DNA from: Jiangella muralis
GTDB taxonomy: Bacteria; Actinomycetota; Actinomycetes; Jiangellales; Jiangellaceae
DNA length: 64,000 nucleotides
Assembly: GCF_001270745.1 (NCBI RefSeq)
Contig: NZ_KQ434751.1
Coordinates: forward strand, 517,539-581,538
Direction of reading: 5' to 3'
In this document: positions 42,571 through 51,565 of the stretch, piece after piece
How the letters are laid out: each line of letters begins with the position of its first letter
How positions within the stretch are numbered: position 1 is the first letter of the stretch
Program-made: the position numbers and the translations under genes
Notes under the pieces: model-generated
The model's input: the letters and a program-made list of their open reading frames with translations, nothing else
What the model was told of the DNA's origin: nothing
Database searches by the model: none

Positions 42571-45500
42571 GGCTCGACCAACAGCTGCACGTTCGTCATG
42601 ACGGCCTCGGTGTAGAGCTCGGGGTGCCGGGCGGACACGGCCAGCCCCACCATCACGTCGTCCGGCAGCTCGATCTCGTTGACGGTGTGCAGCGTCCAGT
42701 CACCGCCGTCGCGGCGGTAGTAGCTCGTGACCGACGTGCCTTCCCACACCAACTTGAGCTCGATCGGACGTCCGAGCCCGGCCACCGAGGTGTAGCCGGT
42801 GATGTCGCCGGGCGTCGCCCTGATCGTGGTCTGGTTCGATCCGACCGCCACCGTGCGGCTGAAGACGTTCGCCGCCTCCGGCGTGTCCTCGGCCCGGATC
42901 ATCACCCCCGCGAGCGTGGTGGCGGCGATCTGTTCGAGCGACTCCACCCGGGCCGAGATGGTCACCCGTCCGCCGTCGGGCCGGCTCACCGGCTGGTAGA
43001 CGAAGCCGAACTCGTCCCGCGTGCCGAAGACGTCCTCGCCGGTCGCCCGGATGGTCCACGTCCCGGCGTCGTGGGCGGCGAGCGCCTCGTGCGGTCCGTA
43101 CTGCGTCAGCTGCCAGCCCGGCGGCAGCACGCCCCAGCGCGGCGTTTCGACACCGACGTCGTCGAAGTCGACGACGGCTGCGGCTCCGGTGACGCCCACC
43201 CCCGTCAGGCCGACCGCGTCGACGCGGTCCAGCTCGAGCGCGGGGCCGCCGTCGGCCAGGCCGATGACCGAGTGGTCGGTGACGACGAGGGTCAGGCGGG
43301 CCGCACCGTCCGCGGGGTCGTAGGGGACGGACACCTCGTCCGCGCCGGCTGCCGAGCCGGTGCCCTCCAGCGTGAGGTGCCCGGTGCCGCTCATGCTGAG
43401 CAGGTACCCGCCGTCCGGCCCGACGGCGCTCACCCCGGCGTACTGACCTTCCGCCCGCGCGCGGGAGAACGACCCGACCGCGACGTCGGCACTCACGGCG
43501 AACGTCTCCGTCGACGGGGCGTCGACCAGCAGTCCCGCGGGTTGTGCCGCGCCGGTCAGCCGCAAGGCCGGATCGTCGCTCCCCACGACCTGCCAATGAC
43601 CGGTGGCGAGCGTTGGGTCGTCGTACCACGCGGGATCCAGGCCGGCGCTGAAATCGGCCGTGAACGCCGACCGCACGTCGGCCTCGACGGCCACCGCGGC
43701 CGAGGGGTCGCTCCGGCCGAGCCGGTTGGCGGCGACCACCGTGTAGGACAGGTCGGCCAGCGGCGTGGCCTCGACGTCGGTGAACGTCGTCGGCACACCC
43801 CGGGTCAGCTCCTGGAGCTGCCCGGCGGCGCCCACCCGCCTGAGGACCACGTACTCCGTGGCTTCGGCGACCGGTTCCCAGCTCAGCACCGTCCGATCGG
43901 GCGACGTCGCGTCGATGGACACGACCGGCGGCGCTGGCACGGCGGCCACGTCGCGGGTGCGGAAGGCGCGGTTGCCCCCGTCGTTCCAGCGCGCACCGGC
44001 ACGGGAGTGCGACATCGACTCCGCGCGCACCCGCCAGTGGTAGACGGTGTCGTAGGCAAGGGTCTGCTCGAACGCGAACGTGGGCTCCCTGACCACCTCG
44101 TCGACCAGCAGCGAGGAGAAGTCGCTGCTGGTGCTCACCTGCACCCGGTAGGACTCGGCGTTGTCGGACGGCTGCCACGTCAGGTCCGGCGGCGCGAGCG
44201 GATCGACGTTCTGGCTGCCGTGTGACGGACTCAGCAGGCCGAACGCGCCGAGTTGCGGATCGGTCGACGCCCGGTACTCGTCGGTGAACAATCCGATCTG
44301 GTCGAACGGGATCGGCTCGAAGCCGGGCAGTTCGTCGTACACGACGCTGTCGGGTGACAGCGCGTAGTTCATCGCCTCCGGGTCGGCGAACCCGGGGTCG
44401 GCGTCGGTGACGTAGTTGTCGCCGAAGGTCGCCACCGTGCTGCTCGCCAGACTGCCCAGCCGGACGGCCACGTTGTCGGCGATGACGTTGGTGTTCGGTG
44501 GCTGGTCCGTGGCACTGCCGTCCGGCCCGATGTAGGTCGCGAGGGTCGGGTACCTGTCGCTGAACGGTGGCTCGCGCACGTCGAGGTCCTCGACCAGCCG
44601 CTGCTGGAACAGCGGGCTGTTCAGCTGCTCCTTCCAGTGATCGACCGTCCAGGTCGCCAGGTTCACGCCGGTCGGAGTGTCGACGAAGATGTTGTTCTCG
44701 ATCTGGTTGTGGCGGCCGCCGTGCAGTTTGACGGCGAAGTTGCTGCCGGCCCGGACGAACACGTTCCCCCGGACGATCTGACCGCTGGTGCCGTCGTCGA
44801 GGAAGATGCCCTGGGTGCCGTAGTCGCCGTAATCGCTGCCGTTGTCGTGGATGAAGTTGTGCTCGAAGAGGTTGCCGAACTCGCTGGGATCCCGGTACAT
44901 CCCGACGGCGCCCACGTCGTCGGCGTCGCGCACGGCGTCGTAGATCTCGTTCAGCCGCACGGTGTGCAGGTTCCCGTTGACGAACAGCGCGCGCTGAGCG
45001 GCGTCACGGACCAGGTTGTGCTCGACCAGCAGGCCCGCGCCGTTGATCCAGATGCCCGGCGCGCTCGTGGTGAGCCACCGGTTGAACGACCGCACGTCGT
45101 TGTTGGCGATGCGGATGCCGGCCGGCGTCAGCGTCGCCCGGTCACCGGCGCCGGCCAGGATGCCGCCCGAGCCGGTGTCGACGACGTCGTTGCTGAGGAT
45201 CTGGTGTCCGGTGCCGCCTCGGCGGTTCCACGTGCTGTTCGACGCCAGATGGCCCTGGAGGGCGCCCACGACGTTGCTGGCCGGGGTGCGCGGCGTGGGG
45301 TCGCCGAGGAAGGCCGGCGGCGTGGCGCCCTGCCCGATCGACACCGCCACCTCGCCGAGGTTGCGGAAGGTGTTGCCGGCGACGACCACGTCGGAGCCGC
45401 CCTCGATGTAGACGGCCATGCCGCGGGAGTTCTCGAACGTCAGGCCCTCGACCCGCAGGTGGGAGGCGTCGACGAACGACAGCATGGGCGTGCCGAGCAG

Positions 45501-46481
45501 GGAGACCTGGACCGTGGCGCCGGCCAGCGGGCCGGGCGGGTACAGGTAGGCGAGCCGGGTCTCGTGATCGATGAAGTACTCGCCCGGCTGGTCGATCTCC
45601 TCCAGCAGGTTGCTCACCCGGAACGAGCTCCACGGCTGGCCGGACCGGACGCTGTACTGGGTGGCCGACGCCAACTGGAGGGTGCGGGCGCCGGTGTCGA
45701 CGGCGGCCGCGCGGATCGCGTCGTGGGCCCAGCCGTGCCAGAAGAAGCCCGACACGAACATCTGGTCGGCCTGAGCCCACCGGTCCAGCGCCGGGTCGTC
45801 GAACTCGAACACCGCGCCGCGGTTGTCCCGCTCCCCCGCGCTCGGGTTCGAGCCCGGGTCGAGGACCGTGCCGATCGGCACGTCGCCGTCGTTGGGCCAG
45901 GCCGCCACCGACATCGGCTCGCCGTCGACGAACAGCTCCGCGGGCGCCGGGTTGGTCCCCCGCCCGTACCCGTAGTCGCGGTACTCGCCGAGATCGTCGA
46001 TCCCCAGCGCGGCCAGGTCCAGCTGCACCACCTCGGGCCGCGCGGCCACGGGCAGCCGGGCCAGCAGCGCCGGGTCGGTGACGGGCACGGCGGCCGAACC
46101 GGGCACGGTGGCGCCGCCGTCGATCCGGACCTCCTCGCCCCCGTGGGCCGTGATCGTGACCGGCGCGTCCGCGGTGCCGGAGTCGAGCTCACCGAACGCG
46201 ACCGTCTCGGCCAGCTCGTACGTGCCCTCCCGCAGCACGATGGTCACCGGACCGGCGGGCAGCTGGCCGGCCTGCCGCAGCTCACGGACCCGGTCGCGGG
46301 CGCCACTGAGGCTCGCCAGCGGGTCGGCCTCGTCGCCGGCCCCTTGGTCGTCGCCGCTGGTGGACACCCAGACCTGCAGGCCGGCGTCGTCGCTCTGGTC
46401 GGCCGCCGCGGCCGCGATGCCCGTCATCACCAGCGCCATGGCCGTGACCGGGGCCATGGCGCGCGTCAGTCGTCGTCGCAT
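42567..46481 (-). CDS. Secreted right-handed parallel beta-helix protein (polysaccharide lyase/hydrolase-like)
   Basis: This is a 1304-residue exported protein. The ATG at 46481 follows AAGGAA and opens a signal peptide (APVTAMALVMTGIAAAAA). The region WVSTSGDDQGAGDEADPLASL is the typical start of pectate-lyase-fold proteins. Residues ~330-640 hold parallel beta-helix coils (HLRVEGLTFENSRGMAVYI, NTFRNLGEVAVSIG, NEIYDAVRDADDVG, NNIFVDTPTGVNL). Residues ~730-920 are two fibronectin-III-like domains (LTWQPSDNAESYRVQVS; LSWEPVAEATEYVVLRR). The last ~380 residues are beta-sandwich, DUF1349/LamG-like modules. It is probably an extracellular polysaccharide-degrading enzyme feeding the adjacent importer; the bond cleaved is unknown. 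Confidence 0.8.
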   Translation of the reverse strand: MRRRLTRAMAPVTAMALVMTGIAAAAADQSDDAGLQVWVSTSGDDQGAGDEADPLASLSGARDRVRELRQAGQLPAGPVTIVLREGTYELAETVAFGELDSGTADAPVTITAHGGEEVRIDGGATVPGSAAVPVTDPALLARLPVAARPEVVQLDLAALGIDDLGEYRDYGYGRGTNPAPAELFVDGEPMSVAAWPNDGDVPIGTVLDPGSNPSAGERDNRGAVFEFDDPALDRWAQADQMFVSGFFWHGWAHDAIRAAAVDTGARTLQLASATQYSVRSGQPWSSFRVSNLLEEIDQPGEYFIDHETRLAYLYPPGPLAGATVQVSLLGTPMLSFVDASHLRVEGLTFENSRGMAVYIEGGSDVVVAGNTFRNLGEVAVSIGQGATPPAFLGDPTPRTPASNVVGALQGHLASNSTWNRRGGTGHQILSNDVVDTGSGGILAGAGDRATLTPAGIRIANNDVRSFNRWLTTSAPGIWINGAGLLVEHNLVRDAAQRALFVNGNLHTVRLNEIYDAVRDADDVGAVGMYRDPSEFGNLFEHNFIHDNGSDYGDYGTQGIFLDDGTSGQIVRGNVFVRAGSNFAVKLHGGRHNQIENNIFVDTPTGVNLATWTVDHWKEQLNSPLFQQRLVEDLDVREPPFSDRYPTLATYIGPDGSATDQPPNTNVIADNVAVRLGSLASSTVATFGDNYVTDADPGFADPEAMNYALSPDSVVYDELPGFEPIPFDQIGLFTDEYRASTDPQLGAFGLLSPSHGSQNVDPLAPPDLTWQPSDNAESYRVQVSTSSDFSSLLVDEVVREPTFAFEQTLAYDTVYHWRVRAESMSHSRAGARWNDGGNRAFRTRDVAAVPAPPVVSIDATSPDRTVLSWEPVAEATEYVVLRRVGAAGQLQELTRGVPTTFTDVEATPLADLSYTVVAANRLGRSDPSAAVAVEADVRSAFTADFSAGLDPAWYDDPTLATGHWQVVGSDDPALRLTGAAQPAGLLVDAPSTETFAVSADVAVGSFSRARAEGQYAGVSAVGPDGGYLLSMSGTGHLTLEGTGSAAGADEVSVPYDPADGAARLTLVVTDHSVIGLADGGPALELDRVDAVGLTGVGVTGAAAVVDFDDVGVETPRWGVLPPGWQLTQYGPHEALAAHDAGTWTIRATGEDVFGTRDEFGFVYQPVSRPDGGRVTISARVESLEQIAATTLAGVMIRAEDTPEAANVFSRTVAVGSNQTTIRATPGDITGYTSVAGLGRPIELKLVWEGTSVTSYYRRDGGDWTLHTVNEIELPDDVMVGLAVSARHPELYTEAVMTNVQLLVEP

Positions 46482-46524
46482 GCACGTTCCTTCCGCAAGT
46501 GTCGGTCGGGGGTGTGGCCGGCGG

Positions 46525-48147
46525 TCAGCCGGCGGCGTCGAGCGCGTCCTCGTACTGCTGCCTGATCTCGTCCCCACCGCGGGAGCGCCATTCGTCGACC
46601 ACGTCCGCCCACTGCGACACGGGCCGCCGGCCGGCGAGAACGTCGTTGCGGCCGTCTTCGAGGATCTTCTCGAGCTGGGCGCCCTTGGCCGACTGCGCCG
46701 GCGCGTAGAGGCCGTCCGTCGGGTCCGGGTCGATCATCGGCAGCACCTGCTCCTGGTAGTCGAAGCGCGCTTGCACGACCGCCTGGTCGCCGGCCTGATA
46801 GATCGGGCCCATGCAGTCGGTGAGATACGCGAACGGGACGAGTCGCAGGTTGCTGCCGCGCTCGTTCGACACCGGATCGGAGCCGGCGAGGTCGTAGGTG
46901 ACGCCCTCGATGCCGAACTTGCGGGTCAGGTAGTCCTGGGTGCCGAAGGGCGACGCGAGCCAGTCGGCGACCCGCAGGATCTGGTCGATCCGCTCCGGGT
47001 CGGCCTTGCGCAGGGCGGTGAAGCCGGACGACTCGGCGAGTGCGTGCTTGGCCTCCTCCCCGCCGTCGTGACCGAACGGGATGATCGCTGCGACCTCGTG
47101 CCCCGCGACCTCCTTGCCCCAGTTGACGAAGCTGTGCCAGCCACCCCAGCCGGCGATGATCATCGGCGCCGAACCGTTCGTGAACCATTCGTTGCGCTGC
47201 GTGTTCTGCGTCGCGATGGAGTCCGGGTGGAAGACACCCTCCTCGACGAGTCCCGTCGTTTCCGCGAGGGCCTGCTCGTACTCATCGGTCTCGACCCAGT
47301 AGGTGAACGACCCGCCCTCCTCCGACCAGCCGTTGGACACGTTGAGCGTGTTGGCGAGGAAGCCCACGAGCTCGATGACCGATGCCGACGCATAGGTGTT
47401 GCTCCGGGCGTCGGTCAAGGCACGGAACGTGTCGGCCAGTTCGTCGAAGTTCCGCGGCTGCACCGGGAGGCCACGTTGTTCGAGGAGGTCCTTCCGCACG
47501 AAGAACGCCGGGCCGATGGGCGGCCGCGGCACGGGCAGTCCCCAGATGCGGCCCTGCACCACGGCCTTGCGCCAAGCCGCCGTGGGTATCGCCGCCAGGC
47601 TCGGGTAGTCCAGAATCGCATCGCCGGAGAGATGATCGGTCAGGTCGGCGAAGGCCGCCTCCAGCATCGCCGGCAGTTCCTGGACCGGCGGCCTGATGGC
47701 CACGAGGTCCGGGATGTCCCCGCCCGCGATGGTCGTGGCGAAGCGGCTGTCGTAGTCGGCGTCGGGCGTATAGGAGATGTCGATCTTCGCGCCGATGGTC
47801 TCGTTGATGTTCTGCCACATCTCGTTCTCGCTCAGGCCCGGCACCACCGGGCTGAACGAGTACGTCAGGGCCGTGATCTCCAGGTCGTCGACGACGGGCC
47901 GCTCGTACATGCGGCTCGGGTTCGCCGGATACGCGAAGAAGCCGGGGAGCGAACCCTCGTGTGCTCCCACCAGATCGGCCGCGGCCGCCCCGGCATCCCG
48001 GTAGGTGGGCAACACCAGAGTGGTCGAGCCGGAGCCGGAGCCGGTGGGCCCGGCATCGTTGCGCGAACTGCACGCGGTGAATCCGGTGCCCGCGGCGACG
48101 GCCAGGGTCGACAGCCCGGCCGCACGCAGGAACGTTCGACGATCCAT
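46525..48147 (-). CDS. Extracellular solute-binding lipoprotein (Lpl/Ytc type)
   Basis: This is a 540-residue binding protein of the large LplA/YtcQ-like group that serves complex-polysaccharide oligosaccharide importers. The N-terminus MDRRTFLRAAGLSTLAV...FTACSS is a Tat signal with lipobox TAC. Conserved segments include AGGDIPDLVAI and SGFTALRKADPERIDQILRVADWL. It is encoded 43 nt upstream of the beta-helix protein and 45 nt downstream of the permease pair, forming the importer with them. The length, greater than for typical CUT1 binding proteins, agrees with this subgroup. Confidence 0.9.
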   Translation of the reverse strand: MDRRTFLRAAGLSTLAVAAGTGFTACSSRNDAGPTGSGSGSTTLVLPTYRDAGAAAADLVGAHEGSLPGFFAYPANPSRMYERPVVDDLEITALTYSFSPVVPGLSENEMWQNINETIGAKIDISYTPDADYDSRFATTIAGGDIPDLVAIRPPVQELPAMLEAAFADLTDHLSGDAILDYPSLAAIPTAAWRKAVVQGRIWGLPVPRPPIGPAFFVRKDLLEQRGLPVQPRNFDELADTFRALTDARSNTYASASVIELVGFLANTLNVSNGWSEEGGSFTYWVETDEYEQALAETTGLVEEGVFHPDSIATQNTQRNEWFTNGSAPMIIAGWGGWHSFVNWGKEVAGHEVAAIIPFGHDGGEEAKHALAESSGFTALRKADPERIDQILRVADWLASPFGTQDYLTRKFGIEGVTYDLAGSDPVSNERGSNLRLVPFAYLTDCMGPIYQAGDQAVVQARFDYQEQVLPMIDPDPTDGLYAPAQSAKGAQLEKILEDGRNDVLAGRRPVSQWADVVDEWRSRGGDEIRQQYEDALDAAG

Positions 48148-48192
48148 GACAGATCCCTTCTCGGGGTGGTTGAGAGCGCTGGGCCGTTAACC

Positions 48193-49134
48193 TCAGCCCT
48201 TGACCGCGCCGACCAGCAGGCCCTTCGTGAAATGTCGCTGCAGGAACGGGTAGACCAGCAGGATCGGGATGATCGCCAGGACGAGGATCGCCATCTGGAT
48301 CGACAGCTGAGGCGGCATCTCGTTGCTGCTCAAGGCCAGGTCGTCCGCGGCCAGCGGAGTCTGGTTGACCACGAAGGTCCGGACGATCAACTGGAGGGGC
48401 CACTTCTCGGTGGAGTTGAGGTACAGAAGGGCCGTGAAGAACGCGTTCCAGTACATGACGGCGTAGAACAGCCCGATGACCGCCATCACCGCTTTCGACA
48501 GCGGCAGGACGATGGTCATCAGGATCTTCAGCTCGCTCGCGCCGTCGATGCGAGCGCTCTCGAGCAGTTCCTGCGGAATCTCGAGGAAGAACGCCCGCAT
48601 GACGATGACGTTGAATCCGTTGATCAGCACGGGCAGGATCAGCGCGGCGTAGGTGTCGATCATCCCCAGCTGCCGCACGATCAGGTACATCGGAATGATG
48701 CCCGGGTTGAAGAAGAGGGTGAACAAGGTCGCCAGCAGGATCGGCTTGTGCAGCAACGATCCGGGGCGGGACAGCGAGTAGGCGAGGCCGATCGTCGCCG
48801 CGAGGCTCCCGAGCGTGCCGACGACGGTGATCCCGATGCTCACGATCATGGCGCGGGTCACCACCCCGCCCGACAGCACGGCCTGGTACGACCCGAGGGA
48901 CGGATCGTCCGGCCAGAGCACGAAGCCGCCCGCGCTGGTGATCTGGTTCTGCCCGGCCAGGCTGGTCGAGACCACCGCCACGAACGGCAGCAGCACCAGG
49001 ACGCAGCAGACCGTGAGGACCACGGCGCGCGCGGCCATGCCCATGCGCAGCGGCTCCCCCATCCACGGCGGCCGCTCCTGCCGGCGAGACCCCCGGCGGG
49101 TGGATCGCGCGGTACCGATCGGCGACGGCGTCAT
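48193..49134 (-). CDS. Carbohydrate ABC permease, LplC/YtcP type
   Basis: This is a 313-residue inner-membrane permease. Features include the first helix VVLTVCCVLVLLPFVAVVSTS, GGFVLWPDDPSLGSYQAVL and the EAA loop EIPQELLESARIDGASELK. Its ATG overlaps the stop of the partner permease (ATGA). The C-terminal YPFLQRHFTKGLLVGAVKG is typical of the Ytc/Lpl group. No ATPase gene is present nearby, so a shared ATPase is expected. Confidence 0.92.
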   Translation of the reverse strand: MTPSPIGTARSTRRGSRRQERPPWMGEPLRMGMAARAVVLTVCCVLVLLPFVAVVSTSLAGQNQITSAGGFVLWPDDPSLGSYQAVLSGGVVTRAMIVSIGITVVGTLGSLAATIGLAYSLSRPGSLLHKPILLATLFTLFFNPGIIPMYLIVRQLGMIDTYAALILPVLINGFNVIVMRAFFLEIPQELLESARIDGASELKILMTIVLPLSKAVMAVIGLFYAVMYWNAFFTALLYLNSTEKWPLQLIVRTFVVNQTPLAADDLALSSNEMPPQLSIQMAILVLAIIPILLVYPFLQRHFTKGLLVGAVKG

Positions 49135-50165
49135 CGGGAGTACACCCCCCGCTCACCGAACAGATGGGCGACCTTGTTGGCGACGAGGACCAGGGCGACG
49201 CTGACGACGCCCTTCACCAGCCCGACCGCGGCCGCGACGCCCCAGTTGCCGCCGACGATGCCGTTGTTGTAGACGTACGTGTCCAGGACTTCCGTGGCGC
49301 TGGTGCCGAACGCCTGTTGCTGCAGGATGATCTGCTCGAAGCCGACGGAGAGCGAGTCGCCGAGCTTCAGGATCAGCAGCAGCACGATCACGGGCCGAAT
49401 GGCCGGCAGCGTGACGTGCCAGGCGCGCCGCGCCCGACCGGCGCCGTCGATCGCCGCCGCCTCGTAGAGATTGACGTCCACGCGCGACAACGCCGCCAGG
49501 AACAGGATCATCGACCAGCCGGTGTCCTTCCAGATCACCTGGGCGGTGACCACCAGCTTGAACAGCTCCGGCACCCCGACGATGTCAACGCTCCCGAGGT
49601 CGGCCGAGCGCAACCACGTGTTGAGCATGCCGACGCTGCCGAACATCTGCTGGAACAGCGCCACGATGATGACCCAGGACAAGAAGTGCGGCATGTAGAG
49701 AATCGACTGGACCAGCCGCTTGAGGCGCTCGGAGATCATCGAGTTGAGCAGCAGCGCCAGGGCGATCGGCAAGGGGAACACGAAGACGACCTGGATCGTC
49801 GTGATGATCAACGTGTTCGTCAGGGCGTTGACGAAGTCGGCGTCGCCGTTGACGAGCACGGCGAAGTTGTCGAAGCCGACGAACGGGCTGTCGCGGATGC
49901 CGAGGAAGGGCTGGTACTGCTGGAACGCGATGACGTTCCCCAGCAGCGGCACGTAATGGAAGACCAGAATCGCCAGCACGCCCGGCAGGCCGATCAGCAG
50001 CAGCAGCCGGTCCCGGCGCCATCGAGTGCGCAGCGGTAGGCTCCGAGCGCCCGCGGCACGTCGGCCACCGGACCCGTTCTGCTGGTCGGCGTCTTCCCGG
50101 GTCGCCGCGACGGTGGACGTCACCAGCACACATCCGTTCGTGCCCGGGCCGAACCAGTTCGGCAC
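49131..50165 (-). CDS. Carbohydrate ABC permease, LplB/YteP type
   Basis: This 344-residue partner permease is the first gene of the importer operon. Motifs include LIGLPGVLAILVFHYVPLLG and the Lpl-type signature FQQYQPFLGIRDSPFVGFDNF. The EAA loop is VDVNLYEAAAIDGAGRARR. The GTG at 50165 has no clear ribosome site, and a GTG near 50123 is an alternative start with similarly weak support, so the first ~14 residues are uncertain. The LacI-type operator at 50235 and a palindrome at 50186 lie upstream. Confidence 0.88.
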   Translation of the reverse strand: MPNWFGPGTNGCVLVTSTVAATREDADQQNGSGGRRAAGARSLPLRTRWRRDRLLLLIGLPGVLAILVFHYVPLLGNVIAFQQYQPFLGIRDSPFVGFDNFAVLVNGDADFVNALTNTLIITTIQVVFVFPLPIALALLLNSMISERLKRLVQSILYMPHFLSWVIIVALFQQMFGSVGMLNTWLRSADLGSVDIVGVPELFKLVVTAQVIWKDTGWSMILFLAALSRVDVNLYEAAAIDGAGRARRAWHVTLPAIRPVIVLLLILKLGDSLSVGFEQIILQQQAFGTSATEVLDTYVYNNGIVGGNWGVAAAVGLVKGVVSVALVLVANKVAHLFGERGVYSR

Positions 50166-50185
50166 GACACAGCCGACAGCACAGT

Positions 50186-50199
50186 GATCACCGGTGATC
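50186..50199. promoter_or_regulatory. Perfect 14-bp palindrome upstream of importer operon
   Basis: GATCACCGGTGATC is fully self-complementary and lies between the candidate LacI operator and the start of the LplB-type gene. The same GATCAC/GTGATC arms, more widely spaced, occur at the LacI start region (39416-39433). Confidence 0.4.
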
Positions 50200-50234
50200 T
50201 CCTCGCCGCTCAGATGAACAGGTCCAGCCGTTCT

Positions 50235-50250
50235 GATTTAACGCTATATC
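50235..50250. promoter_or_regulatory. Candidate LacI-type operator, copy 2
   Basis: GATTTAACGCTATATC matches the reverse complement of the site at 35306-35321 at 13 of 16 bases, keeping GATTTAACG intact. It lies 70 bp upstream of the importer operon and probably brings the importer and the catabolic enzymes under one LacI-family regulator. Confidence 0.55.
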
Positions 50251-50406
50251 ATCGGCGTCGAACCGTCAATCACGGCGCTGACGTGCAGCGAGAGCAACGC
50301 TTGGAAGGATTCCGTCGACTCGAAGGCTCGAAATGATGTGTCCTTGAATCAGCCGCGCACGCCTGGCCGGGCGCCAACCCCTCAGGCTGGTTCGACGAAG
50401 CGTGCG

Positions 50407-51306
50407 TCAGACGCCCTTCAGAACACGATCAAGCGCCGCCCGGCCTGCCGGCCCCCAGTGCGGCTTGCCACCGGACAGACCCCGATCTCCGTTCTGGCCC
50501 ATGAGCATGAGGAAGAGGCTCTTCATAGCGGCCAGCCCGCGGGCGCGCCGGATCGCCGCTTCGTCCGCATGCGCGTACCCGTCGAAGAACCGTGCGGCCG
50601 TGCCCGCGGGTAGCAGCACCCATGCGGCGGCGAGGTCCCACGCTGGATCGCCGGCGAACATGTCACCGAAGTCGACGATGCCCGCGAGCGTGCCGTCCGA
50701 GACGACGACGTTCGCGGGATGGAGGTCGCCGTGCACCCACACCGGCGGGCCCTCCCACGCCCCGGCCGCAACGGCGTCGTCCCAGACGGCCCGGACGTCG
50801 GCAGCGATGTCGTCGAGGCCGCTGACGGCCTTGAAGAAGTTCTCGAAACCGTCCGTGCAGTCGCGGGGATGGGCACCGCGGTCCGTGGCGATCGGCGCCT
50901 CGGCGGGCGCCTGCACGTGCAGCGCCCGGAGGAAACCCGCCAGCGTGTCGGCCGCGTGGGCGCCGCGGCTGATCGAGCCGTGGTCCAGCGGCTCGCCGGG
51001 AACCCACGTCATCACGGTCCAGTGCTTGGGGAAGCGCTCGGACGGTTCGCCGAACCGCACCGGGGTCGGCACCGGGAGCGGCAGGAGCGGGGCCAGCACA
51101 GGTAGCCACCGCCGCTCCTTGAGCTGGAACTCCGGGGTGGGGTCCATGCGCTGCATGCGCACGACCAACTCGTCCCCGAGACGCCACATCTGGTTGCCCC
51201 AGCCGCCCGCGACCTCACAGATGGCCAGCCCCGCAAGGTCTGGATGTTGCTCCTGCAGCAGGTCGCGGACCAGGTCTGCGGTGATCCCGATCTCGGTGCC
51301 GGTCAT
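50407..51306 (-). CDS. Aminoglycoside-phosphotransferase-fold kinase
   Basis: This is a 299-residue APH/choline-kinase-like protein. The catalytic loop HGDLHPANVV and the metal-binding DFGD are intact, and the C-terminal helical region DPAWDLAAAWVLLP follows as in the family. Such proteins phosphorylate a hydroxyl on antibiotics, sugars or other metabolites. There is no evidence for antibiotic resistance here: the gene stands alone with no mobile element, and many chromosomal APH-fold proteins have metabolic substrates. No good ribosome site precedes the ATG at 51306, so translation may be leaderless. Confidence 0.88.
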   Translation of the reverse strand: MTGTEIGITADLVRDLLQEQHPDLAGLAICEVAGGWGNQMWRLGDELVVRMQRMDPTPEFQLKERRWLPVLAPLLPLPVPTPVRFGEPSERFPKHWTVMTWVPGEPLDHGSISRGAHAADTLAGFLRALHVQAPAEAPIATDRGAHPRDCTDGFENFFKAVSGLDDIAADVRAVWDDAVAAGAWEGPPVWVHGDLHPANVVVSDGTLAGIVDFGDMFAGDPAWDLAAAWVLLPAGTAARFFDGYAHADEAAIRRARGLAAMKSLFLMLMGQNGDRGLSGGKPHWGPAGRAALDRVLKGV

Positions 51307-51431
51307 ACGACGCCACAGTACCGAAGCGGTCGGTCAGCTCCTCCAGGCGACCTCGTGCCAGTAGGCAGCGTGCGTGCTGGTCTGACGGATGATCCGGTCG
51401 GTCGCCGTCGTGCACGCACCCCCACGTCCAT

Positions 51432-51479
51432 GATCATCAACCTTTTGTGTCGCGATAGCAGCACGAAAGGTTGATGATC
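51432..51479. repeat. REP-like palindromic element
   Basis: Two perfect 14-bp arms (51432-51445 and 51466-51479, GATCATCAACCTTT and its complement) enclose 20 bases. The stem can extend further through a T-G wobble and GTG/CAC pairs. It lies in the 259-bp gap between divergent genes. The AT-rich arms contrast with the GC-rich surroundings, which is the look of a dispersed palindromic repeat rather than a local operator. Confidence 0.6.
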
Positions 51480-51565
51480 TCTCCCCCTGGTGGACCAGCC
51501 GCATGACCACCTCAGCGGCCGCGTCATCAACGGACTCGCCCATTCCGGACTCAAGTGAGGATTCC

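Noticed and set aside
50407..51306. Antibiotic resistance gene
   Set aside because: Only the general APH kinase fold is supported; nothing in sequence or context indicates an aminoglycoside substrate.
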